64,000 nt of DNA from an uncultured Sphingomonadaceae bacterium (GCA_947501325.1 CANMVC010000005.1:1-64000), one strand, 5' to 3'. Positions 54,862 through 62,710 are shown, counted from the stretch's first letter. Made by a program: numbers and translations. The notes: a model not told the origin generated them from the letters alone.

Positions 54862-55935
54862 TTACTTGCCATTTCGTCCCCCTTTTAAGGGTAGGACGTC
54901 CCCCCTTGTGACTCTGCTCGCCACACCTTCTGCGACCATGAGAATACGTTTCCGTTTGGTGTAATGCCGCACCGTCGGCGGCGTCATGCCACAGATGGAG
55001 CCGATCTGATTATCGCTAAGCCCTAATTCGGCAAGATAGCAGGCCGCATTTTTGCGAAGGCCGTGGAAACTGTATAGCTTCGGCTTACCATTGCTCAAAT
55101 ATGTTGGTGAACCGATTTCAGCCATGAGCCTACGCATTCTTTCTTGAATCGCCTTCGGACTACTGAATGGGGATCCACTTCTGTCGTAGAGCACGGTAAG
55201 AGATCGTCTGGGAACTTTCTCTATTTCCGCAAGCCACAAAGGATGCATGGGAACGGCAACTCCGACGCCTTTGTCCTTTTTACCCACCACTTTTGCTGTC
55301 ACAAATTGCATCATTTGACCATCATGCCAACTATGCTGCATTCGGATGACGTCGCCTACTCTTGCGCCGCTGCAAAAACCGGTGATGATCGCTAGACGCA
55401 TCATCGGGCTTGCGACATCCAAAGCTGCCCGCAATACTTCTGTCGGCCAAGGCTCATGCTCACCGGTATCTAGAGGTTTGATGCCAATCGCAGGATTGTC
55501 ATCACGCCAAGAGTTCTCAACCGCATATTTCATCAATGACCGAAACGTGCTCAGCCAGTTATTCGCTTTTCCTGGCTTATCGAGATAGCGGTCACGCATT
55601 TTTCGCACATGGGGATTCTTGCATCCACTGACGGTTCGATGACCGTCCTCACTCTCGATCATTGCCAAATAGCGTGCTTTATTACGTTTTGTTTTTGGTG
55701 ATTTAATGAGCTGGTATTCGGAGCTCTTTCGATAATCGATGACCAACGCCGCCATTGTATCCGCAGCGACGCGTCGCCTCTTGTTTTCTGGTGAAGATAC
55801 TCTTTGATACTCAACGGCAAAATCTGGGTCATCCAGTTCCGGTAATCGAATATAGGTGTCTCTACCCGCTACTTTTCGCCGAAAATAGATACGGCCTTGC
55901 TTTTGACAGATGTTTTTTAGCGAAGATCTGCCCAC
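54862..55935 (-). CDS. Tyrosine-type site-specific integrase
   Basis: A recombinase of 357 residues. The N-terminal arm-binding and core-binding parts cover about 1-170. The catalytic domain has Arg in GFCSGARVGDVIRM near 215, YSFHGLRKNAACYLAELG near 300 with the His-x-x-Arg pair, and the nucleophile Tyr in VRHYTKR near 330. It points toward tRNA-Glu, as usual for island integrases. Its start overlaps the HTH gene at 55917 by 19 bp, so the small HTH genes and the integrase are probably one transcript. Confidence 0.93.
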   Translation of the reverse strand: MGRSSLKNICQKQGRIYFRRKVAGRDTYIRLPELDDPDFAVEYQRVSSPENKRRRVAADTMAALVIDYRKSSEYQLIKSPKTKRNKARYLAMIESEDGHRTVSGCKNPHVRKMRDRYLDKPGKANNWLSTFRSLMKYAVENSWRDDNPAIGIKPLDTGEHEPWPTEVLRAALDVASPMMRLAIITGFCSGARVGDVIRMQHSWHDGQMMQFVTAKVVGKKDKGVGVAVPMHPLWLAEIEKVPRRSLTVLYDRSGSPFSSPKAIQERMRRLMAEIGSPTYLSNGKPKLYSFHGLRKNAACYLAELGLSDNQIGSICGMTPPTVRHYTKRKRILMVAEGVASRVTRGDVLPLKGGRNGK

Positions 55936-56162
55936 GTGCTGTCCTCACTTGACTGGAAATTTGTGTAGCCGAATTGAGCGGCGATATGCCTGTCCAATTG
56001 TATCCGTGACCAAAATTTGAGAGAGCCATCCTGTATCGGCTGAGGATATAAACGATCAGCAACTCTCGTGCGAAAAGTAGACTTGCTGACGCTCATGTAA
56101 GCGGCTGCGCTATCTTCACTAAGTCTCGCTGGCCAGGTTGGTAATTTGCGGAGATCTTTCAT
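55917..56162 (-). CDS. Small HTH protein, AlpA/excisionase-like
   Basis: A protein of 81 residues. RLSEDSAAAYMSVSKSTFRTRVADRLYPQPIQDG is a helix-turn-helix followed by the wing expected of AlpA/MerR-like excisionase proteins, ending with LKFWSRIQLDRHIA. Its 3' end overlaps the integrase start. It probably directs excision or controls integrase expression; experimental support is lacking. Confidence 0.7.
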   Translation of the reverse strand: MKDLRKLPTWPARLSEDSAAAYMSVSKSTFRTRVADRLYPQPIQDGSLKFWSRIQLDRHIAAQFGYTNFQSSEDSTWADLR

Positions 56163-56165
56163 GGC

Positions 56166-56360
56166 CTAGCTTGATTTCTTGACTGGTATGGGATCCACCA
56201 TGTTCGCTGTAACGAACTCTTCCAGTGCTCCTGACGGAATGTAAAGATTGGCTCCGATCCTGAGGTGCCTTAGTTTCTTTTGAGCAATTAATGTCCGAAT
56301 GCGCCTTTCAGGCCACCCGCAACGTTGAGCTAATGCTCTTGGGCTCTCGAATTGTTCCAT
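56166..56360 (-). CDS. Small HTH protein, excisionase family
   Basis: A protein of 64 residues of the HTH_17 (MerR-like) type: ESPRALAQRCGWPERRIRTLIAQKKLRHLRIGANLYIP is the full winged-helix core, and EEFVTANMV follows. It starts an operon that continues 3 bp later into the second HTH gene and then the integrase. It is likely an excisionase or directionality factor. Confidence 0.72.
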   Translation of the reverse strand: MEQFESPRALAQRCGWPERRIRTLIAQKKLRHLRIGANLYIPSGALEEFVTANMVDPIPVKKSS

Positions 56361-56468
56361 GTCTTATTCTTGGCTCCCATGCTAACTGCTGCTACATTTA
56401 TCCAAGAATCACATCATTGGTACAGAATATGATACTTTGGACTAAATTATGAAACCATACGAGAAGGC
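56361..56468. promoter_or_regulatory. Divergent control region of the island
   Basis: 108 bp between the excisionase operon and the XRE repressor. TTCTTGG (about 56367) and CCAAGAA (about 56402) form an inverted pair, and A/T-rich stretches suitable as -10 boxes are present. Operators for the repressor are expected here; none is proven. Confidence 0.4.
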
Positions 56469-56864
56469 ATGATGTCAATAGGAAAAAGGATGGCCGAGGT
56501 TCGCGCGGCCGCTGGTCTCAATCAGATCGACTTTGCCGAGCAGCTATCAGTACCCAAAAGTTCCTACAAAAATTACGAGCGCGGAGCCTTCGATCCCCCT
56601 CTCAGTCTGATCATGCAGATTTGCGAAACCTACGCGGTAGATGCGAACTGGATCCTTTTTGGCAAAAGCAAACCGAGCAACAAGGATCTCGACAAAATTT
56701 CCGACAGCATAGAACGCGCCTTCTCTTTTTTGTCGGAAGAGGGTCTAGAGTTGAATGCGAAAAACACCAATAAAGCGGTGGCGGTGATATTGAACCTTCA
56801 AGATGAATCAGATTTGGACAAAAGTTCGGTCGATCCATTGTTGAAGAAATTAGTGGCGGAGTAA
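56469..56864 (+). CDS. XRE-family transcriptional repressor
   Basis: A protein of 131 residues. The N-terminal HTH (about 5-60) reads IGKRMAEVRAAAGLNQIDFAEQLSVPKSSYKNYERG, then FDPPLSLIMQICETYAVDANWILFG, a form common in phage and island regulators. The C-terminal half is helical and may dimerise. It is divergent from the excisionase/integrase operon, so it probably represses it. A second ATG lies one codon in. Confidence 0.85.
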   Translation: MMSIGKRMAEVRAAAGLNQIDFAEQLSVPKSSYKNYERGAFDPPLSLIMQICETYAVDANWILFGKSKPSNKDLDKISDSIERAFSFLSEEGLELNAKNTNKAVAVILNLQDESDLDKSSVDPLLKKLVAE

Positions 56865-56868
56865 AACG

Positions 56869-57276
56869 GTGAAATCACGAAGAGAACCCAGAGAAAAAGA
56901 AGCTTTACGCGAAGCGTTCAAAAATGAAAAACGCGAGACCGAGAGCCCTGATCGAGCTCAGCATTCGTTCTTTGAGACACTTAAGCCAGAGAATGCATAT
57001 GTAGTTGTGATCCTGAAATACCTAGCCATTATCGTAATCGCGCTCCCTTTGGCTCTGATTATTTTCGTAAGTGAATATCAACCAGATTGGGGTTCCACGG
57101 CTATCCCGTTAGCATTGTTGGTAGGAAGTTTGGCAATTGTCGCAATGATGGCGGTCGAACGGATTGAAGGTCTAGTTGGTCGATGGAGGTTAGTGTTGCC
57201 CTGGGAGAGCGGATCAATCTCTCATTTGCGAATTTCCGTTTTGCATTTTTTTCCAGCTAAATCACAAATACACTAA
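56869..57276 (+). CDS. Hypothetical membrane protein
   Basis: A protein of 135 residues starting with GTG, preceded by GGAG, 4 bp after the repressor stop. The first 45 residues are highly charged (KSRREPREKEALREAF), followed by two transmembrane helices at about 48-68 and 80-100. I do not recognise a family. It is probably cotranscribed with the repressor. Confidence 0.6.
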   Translation: MKSRREPREKEALREAFKNEKRETESPDRAQHSFFETLKPENAYVVVILKYLAIIVIALPLALIIFVSEYQPDWGSTAIPLALLVGSLAIVAMMAVERIEGLVGRWRLVLPWESGSISHLRISVLHFFPAKSQIH

Positions 57277-57410
57277 GGCGGTCTTCAATTGGGCGCCCAA
57301 AAATATAACGAATTGCTGAAATGACGCTTAGTGAATTCACAGCGAAATGTTACAATTCCGGACTTAATTAGGCAGCCTCCTTCAGTATAAAGACGTCAAT
57401 CGTGGGCGAT

Positions 57411-57629
57411 TCAAATAGCCTTCTGCCCAGTTTCGAGATCGTCTATCCAATTTTCGAGTGCCTTAATCTCGTCCTCAATCTGCTGCAGTGTTGGAGCCTG
57501 TGGATTGAGTTCGTCGGAAGCCTGATGCGGGAGAACGGAGCAATGGCGACGAAATTTTTGTTCCTGTTTCGCATATCGAAACGATGAAGCATATCGACTC
57601 GATCCGCGTTCACCCGAATAAATAGTCAC
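57411..57629 (-). CDS. Doubtful small protein
   Basis: A frame of 72 residues. The C-terminal half (TLQQIEDEIKALENWIDDLE) looks like a real coiled-coil helix, but the N-terminal half is rich in Arg and Ser and atypical. It may be a remnant whose true start is elsewhere. No family recognised. Confidence 0.25.
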   Translation of the reverse strand: MTIYSGERGSSRYASSFRYAKQEQKFRRHCSVLPHQASDELNPQAPTLQQIEDEIKALENWIDDLETGQKAI

Positions 57630-57764
57630 ACCGAATAGGGCATAATAGCACCCCTCAATTTGCAGCTATCCTTATTGCCTTCGCGTGGTGATTTAATCTC
57701 AGAAAAGCCAAGATTTCTAACACTTAAAAAATCGGTTTCGTTCCCCCTTGAAAGCAAATTTTCT

Positions 57765-57846
57765 TGTCAGCATTGTCAGCCTAGGAATTCTGCGGCTAGA
57801 GGGGTGGTTGTCAGCATCGCTGACAAATTTGTCAGCGATGCTGACA
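57765..57846. repeat. TGTCAGC cluster with 38-bp perfect palindrome
   Basis: Two direct TGTCAGC copies at 57765 and 57774 are followed by a perfect palindrome with 19-bp arms (57809-57827 and 57828-57846) and no spacer. Each arm is itself TGTCAGC-N3-GCTGACA plus two to three bases. In total six heptamers (four direct, two to four counted as inverted partners inside the palindrome) lie within 82 bp. The form suggests a binding array for a dimeric or tetrameric protein, or a cruciform site for replication, recombination or transfer. Confidence 0.75.
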
Positions 57847-57999
57847 GGCTAAGCCACTGAAATACAAATAAAGCTGGCCCAACCATGGGCCCGTAGGGTG
57901 TGCCACTTTTTACAACTCCTGCTTACTGTCCCTGGATCGCCTGATTTTGACGTCTTAAAAGAACTTCAAAACAGCGTGCGTTTGCCGCAACCGGATCGT

Positions 58000-58452
58000 T
58001 TAAGTTTTGGATGCAGCTGAGAAGCTGATATTGCAGTTTAGATTACTAGGTAGAGATTGTTGATAAGGATCGTTGAGCTTTCGTTTTCTGATGCCCTGTT
58101 CCTGGAAAAATTTGTCCGCGCGTCCTCTAGCTTCCAGTATGCGTGCAAACGCCTCGAGCATTTTTATCATTTTACTCTGCCCTCGCCCAGCAACGCAAAA
58201 ATAGATACCTCGTTGATAGTCGCTCCAGTCGTCAGAAAGTATATTTGATAAAATGGTTTTACCTTCATTCGGGCATCGTATGGTTAGCCGCATAGCTTCG
58301 ATTAGCTCTTGAACAGCAAAATAAGCGTCATCTAGGCCTATTCCGAGAGTCAGATTCGCCATTGCCCGCATTTCGTGATCTTGATGCTCTCTGGCCGTAT
58401 CCTGGAGGATTAGATCTGGATCAACCGGCTCTGTAAATAATTTGCCAATCAT
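58000..58452 (-). CDS. Hypothetical protein
   Basis: A protein of 150 residues from the ATG at 58452 (MIGKLF), with GGAGG 10 bp upstream; an alternative start at 58497 would overlap the preceding gene by 41 bp. It is mostly helical and soluble: LGIGLDDAYFAVQELIEAMRL, then ILEARGRADKFFQEQGIRKRK. No family recognised. It starts 4 bp after the stop of the membrane protein gene at 58457, so the two are likely one operon. Confidence 0.55.
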   Translation of the reverse strand: MIGKLFTEPVDPDLILQDTAREHQDHEMRAMANLTLGIGLDDAYFAVQELIEAMRLTIRCPNEGKTILSNILSDDWSDYQRGIYFCVAGRGQSKMIKMLEAFARILEARGRADKFFQEQGIRKRKLNDPYQQSLPSNLNCNISFSAASKT

Positions 58453-58456
58453 GATC

Positions 58457-58852
58457 TCAATACCTCCGCGCAGTTCTGATATTCTGACCAGCATCATTCA
58501 TTGAGGCTGCCTGAAAACAGTCCACGCTTTCTCTGCGGGAAATGGGCCGACCCGTTCGCTTACGTGAATAAAGCGCCCATCGCTTTCTCAATACCTGCTG
58601 GCGCTTACTACCGATAAGGTCGAGTTGGATTTGAAGTAACGTCTTTGAGGCTTTTGTGTCTGGCCTGATCAGCACAATAAATAAAATTAGGGAAAACAGC
58701 ATTCCCGCAAAACCAAGCGAGCCCATATCAAAACTAGCAATCGCAACCAACGACATGGCCTGGACGCTGAAAACGGTTATCACCATCTGCATGTCATAAA
58801 TATCAATCAGCGCCACGATCTTGCGGCATAATGTTGCAATCCAGCAGAGCAT
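58457..58852 (-). CDS. Hypothetical membrane protein
   Basis: A protein of 131 residues from the ATG at 58852, which has GGAAGAGAG upstream; a longer frame to 58987 crosses a strong hairpin and is not used. Two hydrophobic stretches at about 23-40 and 45-65 (SLGFAGMLFSLILFIVLI) precede a basic cytosolic tail with RKRWALYSRKRTGR. No family recognised. Confidence 0.55.
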   Translation of the reverse strand: MLCWIATLCRKIVALIDIYDMQMVITVFSVQAMSLVAIASFDMGSLGFAGMLFSLILFIVLIRPDTKASKTLLQIQLDLIGSKRQQVLRKRWALYSRKRTGRPISRRESVDCFQAASMNDAGQNIRTARRY

Positions 58853-58919
58853 GCTAACTCTCTTCCTTCTTTCTACCCGTAAAACCAGGCAAAAAACGGG
58901 TGAGCCGAAAATAGTTACC

Positions 58920-58966
58920 CCCAGGAAACAGTTACCTTCATCTATCAAAGGTAACTGTTTCCTGGG
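58920..58966. repeat. 19-bp perfect hairpin
   Basis: Arms at 58920-58938 and 58948-58966 pair perfectly over 19 bp with a 9-nt loop. It lies between the lipoprotein stop (58988) and the membrane protein start (58852) on the minus strand. A third, imperfect copy of the arm (GGTAACTATTTTC) lies next to it on the minus strand. No T-run follows directly, so it could stabilise or attenuate the mRNA rather than end it. Confidence 0.65.
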
Positions 58967-58987
58967 CCAGATGGCGACGCGCGCCAT

Positions 58988-59461
58988 CTAGTTCTGTACA
59001 TACCCAACAATCGCCAGTTTACCGTTCAACTGATCAAAGCGCCACGCGCCGCTAATCTTATCATCTTTCCCATCAAGCCCTTTGATAAATATTTCCATCT
59101 CACAATTTTCGCCAGGCAAGTTGGTGGCAGGAATGCACCGTATGTTTTCGACATCTTCAACAGATGCTGTGCTTAACCAGCGCGAAAATCTTGCCGCATC
59201 GGCAGACTCATTAGCGGTTTTGTCGGTAGATGCTCCGTCGTCTTCTCTACCAAGACTGGCCGAAACGCTGCGGCGCAATTCCGCGCCTCTGCGAAAACTT
59301 TCTGCATGACTATCGAAAAACTCGGCTTTCTCAGCCCACTTCGCCTGCGCGGTTGGCCAGAAATCCTCAACCGCTGATTTATACTCCGCCTCACTCGGAG
59401 CGGAAGGTGCACAACCAACTGTGAGCGCTAAAATGGAAGTTAAATATAGGGATTTAGTCAT
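58988..59461 (-). CDS. Hypothetical lipoprotein
   Basis: A protein of 157 residues starting MTKSLYLTSILALTVGC with a lipobox (TVGC); GGAGGC lies 4 bp before the ATG. The mature part has SEAEYKSAVEDFWPTAQAKWAEKAEFF and a C-terminal IRCIPATNLPGENCEMEIFIKGLDG with two Cys, ending in a beta-rich GAWRFDQLNGKLAIVGY. No family recognised. It may be the first gene of the operon with 58457 and 58000. Confidence 0.65.
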   Translation of the reverse strand: MTKSLYLTSILALTVGCAPSAPSEAEYKSAVEDFWPTAQAKWAEKAEFFDSHAESFRRGAELRRSVSASLGREDDGASTDKTANESADAARFSRWLSTASVEDVENIRCIPATNLPGENCEMEIFIKGLDGKDDKISGAWRFDQLNGKLAIVGYVQN

Positions 59462-59476
59462 AAAGCCTCCGAACGT

Positions 59477-59722
59477 ATGAATTGGAGGCTGGCCCGTAAC
59501 CGGGCGTTCGTAACTCCACGTTGCCACGGAGCGCCGCCACCTTTAGGCGGACCCTGGACATACGTGACGGCCACCCGGTCAGAATATCTGACCGGCGACA
59601 ACATTGGAGGTTACGAAGCCTCACAGCCGGGATTTACCGATCTGCTTTTCGACAATGGCAAATATCGAGTCTGGGAGCAACGGAGAAATAGTTGTGGCTT
59701 CTGGGTTAACCGATGCAAATAG
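59477..59722 (+). CDS. Doubtful small ORF over the structured segment
   Basis: A frame of 81 residues whose second half (GFTDLLFDNGKYRVWEQRRN) reads like protein, while the first half coincides with nested inverted repeats and is Pro/Arg-rich. There is no clear ribosome-binding site. It may be a real small gene, or chance coding over an RNA structure. Confidence 0.25.
   Translation: MNWRLARNRAFVTPRCHGAPPPLGGPWTYVTATRSEYLTGDNIGGYEASQPGFTDLLFDNGKYRVWEQRRNSCGFWVNRCK
59485..59622. repeat. Branched inverted-repeat segment, candidate structured RNA
   Basis: Arms GAGGCT (59485-59490) and AGCCTC (59617-59622) enclose a second helix TTCGTAACTCC (59507-59517) with GGAGGTTACGAA (59606-59617, one bulge). 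Inside are three local hairpins: GCCCG/CGGGC with TAAC loop (59492-59505), CCGCC/GGCGG (59534-59550) and CCGGTCAG/CTGACCGG (59575-59595). The nested layout is that of a multi-branched RNA or folded single-strand DNA site. No reverse transcriptase or integron integrase is visible nearby. The rest of the gap (59623-59817) shows nothing recognised. Confidence 0.5.
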
Positions 59723-59817
59723 CTGAAGCAAATTTGTTCAGTAGCCTGAGGAATGTTTTCAATTTCTGTTATTGTCCGCGTTGAAAAAAACGTGCGCCGT
59801 ATCGACTTGCCGCGTCA

Positions 59818-61389
59818 TCAATTTTTTGATTGAATAGTATTTCCATTCCGTTCTCGGTCAGCTCGGCGCTTGCGCCTTTTGGCAACCAACGAGGCGGCTT
59901 CGCCTGGGGCATAGTACATTCTTCCGTCTCCGACGGCGCGCGCTTGAACAATCAATCCATTCGGCATGATATGCAAACGCTCCAGATCAGCACTGATAAG
60001 ACGGCCTCGGAATACGAACCCCTCAAGCGGTTCTGCCTTCAGCCATTCATCGGCTTTCTGCAGGCCATCATCATAGTTATTTGAAAAATCGTAGCTTATC
60101 TTGCTGATAAACTCCCTGTCGATTTCATCTTTGCTTACCGCCCCAACCAGTTTGTTGAACAATCGGCTATTGGTGCGACTGACGACGGACAGATTGGAAA
60201 TTCCAATAATCTTGTTAGCGAGATCCAGGCGCGGCCTCGCCAATATCCAGATCTTGCCCTCGACATCGCCAAGCCAGCTTATGGGTTCCTCGATGGTAAG
60301 ACCTATCCCAATAGCAATTTTGCCGCCGTCAACACCAAAAACCTCAACATCGTTGAAACGGGCCTGAACCTCCGTTCCGTCTTCCATTTTGACAGTTTGA
60401 AATTCTCCAAGCTGCAATGCTTTTTCTATTGGCCTTTGAAATACAGAATAGGGGATGTGGAAAGGAACATGAACCCGGATTCCCTCGGGCGGCAGCGCCT
60501 TCATAAGATTTGGAAGAGGCGTGATTTCGGGGTCCTTTGGCCGACTGCCAAAAATTGTTTCCGTTTGCGCGCGTGCAGCAAGATTGACGATCAAACGACG
60601 GCCACGAACGGTATATCCAGCAAAACCGATTTGCTGCGGCGTAAAGCGTACCCAGATTTCCGGATCGGACTTGGCGCGAGCCGATGTGAAGCCTTCTGCC
60701 CAAATGGCTTGAGCCTTTTTCCGCGCATTTAAATTCCGGATGAGCTGCGGCAAGCGTTTCTCAATCTGCGCCGCGATTTTTCTGATTTCTGGATCAACGT
60801 GCGACGAAAATTCAATCCGTTGGTCGAGAACATCAATGCCGATCTTTTTGCCCCAGCTATAATCGACGTCAACTTTTGCCGATGGCTGCCAATTTCGGCT
60901 CAAGGATAGCTTTACGCGCATCGTCACCACTACTGAACCTGTAGCCGTTTCGCGCTTCACGATGCCGCCAATATTTTGGGCTTGAATGCGCGTGCTGACG
61001 GGAATGGAAATCTTAAGATGCTGCCCTGAACCGGTAAGACGAATGCGTCCACGTTCCACCTTGCCCACAAGGCGGCATGATATGTCCGGAATTAGCTTTG
61101 ATTTGGTTTTGAGGCATATTTTTTGGGGTTCGTTAATGTCTGCCAACCGCCAAGGCACATCCTTATTCAAGGTGTTTTCGAAAATTTGCAAGTTGCCGCT
61201 GACGGGAATGAAGATGGTTGATATCTGGTCTTCCAGACGCACTTTCGTTTTAATTTTCGTCGGCTCAGGCGCAGACAGCGGTTCGTCAAATCCAGACAGA
61301 AATACCGCTATTGCAAGGATGGTCATTATTAGGACTACACCAAAACAGCCGAGGCCGATCTTGATTTTTCGACTTGAGAGATTGGGCAT
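59818..61389 (-). CDS. DUF4403 family protein
   Basis: A protein of 523 residues from the ATG at 61389; a TTG at 61410 would add seven residues. One N-terminal transmembrane helix (about 13-34) is followed by a large periplasmic beta-rich region of the DUF4403 type: STIFIPVSGNLQIFENTLN near 60, WGKKIGIDVLDQRIEFSSHVDPEI near 185, and WVRFTPQQIGFAGYTVRGRRLIVNL near 245. DUF4403 members resemble tubular lipid-binding proteins, but no function is established. It follows a mini ion-channel gene by about 30 bp. Confidence 0.85.
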   Translation of the reverse strand: MPNLSSRKIKIGLGCFGVVLIMTILAIAVFLSGFDEPLSAPEPTKIKTKVRLEDQISTIFIPVSGNLQIFENTLNKDVPWRLADINEPQKICLKTKSKLIPDISCRLVGKVERGRIRLTGSGQHLKISIPVSTRIQAQNIGGIVKRETATGSVVVTMRVKLSLSRNWQPSAKVDVDYSWGKKIGIDVLDQRIEFSSHVDPEIRKIAAQIEKRLPQLIRNLNARKKAQAIWAEGFTSARAKSDPEIWVRFTPQQIGFAGYTVRGRRLIVNLAARAQTETIFGSRPKDPEITPLPNLMKALPPEGIRVHVPFHIPYSVFQRPIEKALQLGEFQTVKMEDGTEVQARFNDVEVFGVDGGKIAIGIGLTIEEPISWLGDVEGKIWILARPRLDLANKIIGISNLSVVSRTNSRLFNKLVGAVSKDEIDREFISKISYDFSNNYDDGLQKADEWLKAEPLEGFVFRGRLISADLERLHIMPNGLIVQARAVGDGRMYYAPGEAASLVAKRRKRRADRERNGNTIQSKN

Positions 61390-61422
61390 AGCTAGTCTCT
61401 GTTCTGGCAAACCAAATCGAAC

Positions 61423-61854
61423 CTAATGCGCATTTTCCTGAGCGGCTCTCAATCTAATGATAAACTCGATCAGAAATGCTGTTGTAAGACTAAACAAGAT
61501 CAGGCCGTTTGCGGCCATAAGCCCTGACAATAGCCGCCATTCTGGTCCGATCACGATGTCGCCAAACCCCAAAGTTGTGAACGACACGACCGAAAAATAG
61601 AGCGACGTCTCTAAATTATTGAACTGACCCAAAAGTAAAAACAGGCCAGCCCATAGCCACACTGCAACGCTGAGTGCAACAAGCATCCAAAGAACCATCG
61701 CGGTCAACGAAATCATGAGTTTTAGTATTTTGCGACCAGAGACTAGCCATTTCCCGGCATGTGTCAGCCCAATAGTCGCCGCTCCGACAAAACCCGCTGC
61801 GATGGCAACCGTCAGGCATATCAATGCCGATCCAATTAACAGTTGTGTGAACAT
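61423..61854 (-). CDS. Two-helix ion channel protein
   Basis: A protein of 143 residues with four hydrophobic segments; the last two flank a pore loop with FSVVSFTTLGFGDIV, the Ion_trans_2 filter in a TLGFGD variant of the K+ channel TVGYGD. There is no cytosolic RCK domain. The stop lies 33 bp before the DUF4403 start, on the same strand. Probably a small K+ or nonselective cation channel. Confidence 0.85.
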   Translation of the reverse strand: MFTQLLIGSALICLTVAIAAGFVGAATIGLTHAGKWLVSGRKILKLMISLTAMVLWMLVALSVAVWLWAGLFLLLGQFNNLETSLYFSVVSFTTLGFGDIVIGPEWRLLSGLMAANGLILFSLTTAFLIEFIIRLRAAQENAH

Positions 61855-61985
61855 AAGCCCCTAATCATATTTTTGTGATTGTTGCCGGAGAAATTCAAAT
61901 CAGGCAAGTTGTCCGCATAATCGGTGGTGGGTCAGTTTGAAATCTCACTCTAGCGAAACGCGACGGCAAGTGCCATATTGGTCTT

Positions 61986-62213
61986 ATGACTGACAAAAAG
62001 CCCAAGCGCCCACGCGACCCAAATCAGCTTGCGAAGCTAATGGTTGATATTGCTTCCGGCGAGGAAGAAGAAGCGGAAGAAACCAAATTGCAGAAACGCG
62101 CCGCGAAAGGTGGGAAAAAGGGCGGTAAAGCCCGCGCCAAGGCACTAACGCCCGCACAGCGATCAGAAATAGCGAGTATAGCCGCACAGGCGCGGTGGAA
62201 GAAAAAAGATTAA
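61986..62213 (+). CDS. Small basic protein with KGGKA motif
   Basis: A protein of 75 residues. It begins KRPRDPNQLAKLMVDIASGE and ends with KGGKARAKALTPAQRSEIA then AAQARWKKKD. Short proteins with this ending are widespread on bacterial islands and chromosomes, and I expect nucleic-acid binding from the charge, without proof. Its TAA overlaps the stop of the convergent gene at 62210 in a shared TTAA. Confidence 0.75.
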   Translation: MTDKKPKRPRDPNQLAKLMVDIASGEEEEAEETKLQKRAAKGGKKGGKARAKALTPAQRSEIASIAAQARWKKKD

Positions 62214-62701
62214 CCCGCTTCCTTTGCTTCGCGCTCTAGCATTTCCAGCGCCTTCCGTTCCTCATAATCCTCTGTGAAGTCCATTTCAAATTGAATAGGC
62301 TCATCCTTCGGATAGGCGTGGTTCATGTGCTCAACGTCTGACTTTGCCCGATAAACGTCATTGACGATTGAATCACGCCGCTGCTTAACTGCCTTGCGTC
62401 GCAGCTGAGGGGTGCCACCGCTATCAATATCAAACCAAAGCGTCCGCTGTGCGCCGTTTTCCAAAATCGAGACACACTGTTTCGCACGGTAAGTCGTTCC
62501 TTCGTCATTTACCCTCAATACTTGCCGCAACGCGGTGGTTACGTCCCTGCGATATATTTTGTGCAAATCCTGAGGCCGCACAGTCAGGCGACCATTAGCT
62601 ACTGCCCAATCAATAAAATCGTTGGGGTCGTTCGCTTCGTCACCTGTAATAGATTCCCATTCATCCCATGCTCTGGTGATTTGTTCGTTGTAGTTTGCCA
62701 T
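62210..62701 (-). CDS. Hypothetical protein, third gene of the TA module
   Basis: A protein of 163 residues, starting 9 bp after the antitoxin/peptidase stop with AGGA upstream. It is soluble and highly charged: AWDEWESITGDEANDPNDFIDWAVANGRL near the start, a HKIYRRDVTTALRQVL helix, and a long acidic end. RTLWFDIDSGGTPQLRRKAV may be a DNA-binding or oligomer part. No family recognised. Position makes it a partner of the HigB/HigA pair. Confidence 0.7.
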   Translation of the reverse strand: MANYNEQITRAWDEWESITGDEANDPNDFIDWAVANGRLTVRPQDLHKIYRRDVTTALRQVLRVNDEGTTYRAKQCVSILENGAQRTLWFDIDSGGTPQLRRKAVKQRRDSIVNDVYRAKSDVEHMNHAYPKDEPIQFEMDFTEDYEERKALEMLEREAKEAG

Positions 62702-62710
62702 TTTCAGTTC

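Larger units (their letters stand above)
57277..57999. other. Long intergenic region rich in palindromes
   Basis: 723 bp with no secure gene. It contains a perfect 12-bp palindrome TTGGGCGCCCAA (57289-57300), a weak minus-strand frame (57411-57629) and the TGTCAGC cluster at 57765-57846. A CCCGTAGGG at 57893 resembles the tRNA T arm but is too short to call attR. Confidence 0.5.

Noticed and set aside
57893-57911. CCCGTAGGG followed by GTGCCAC, resembling the tRNA-Glu 3' end
   Set aside because: Only nine bases match exactly; too short for a convincing attR, though a degenerate site cannot be ruled out.
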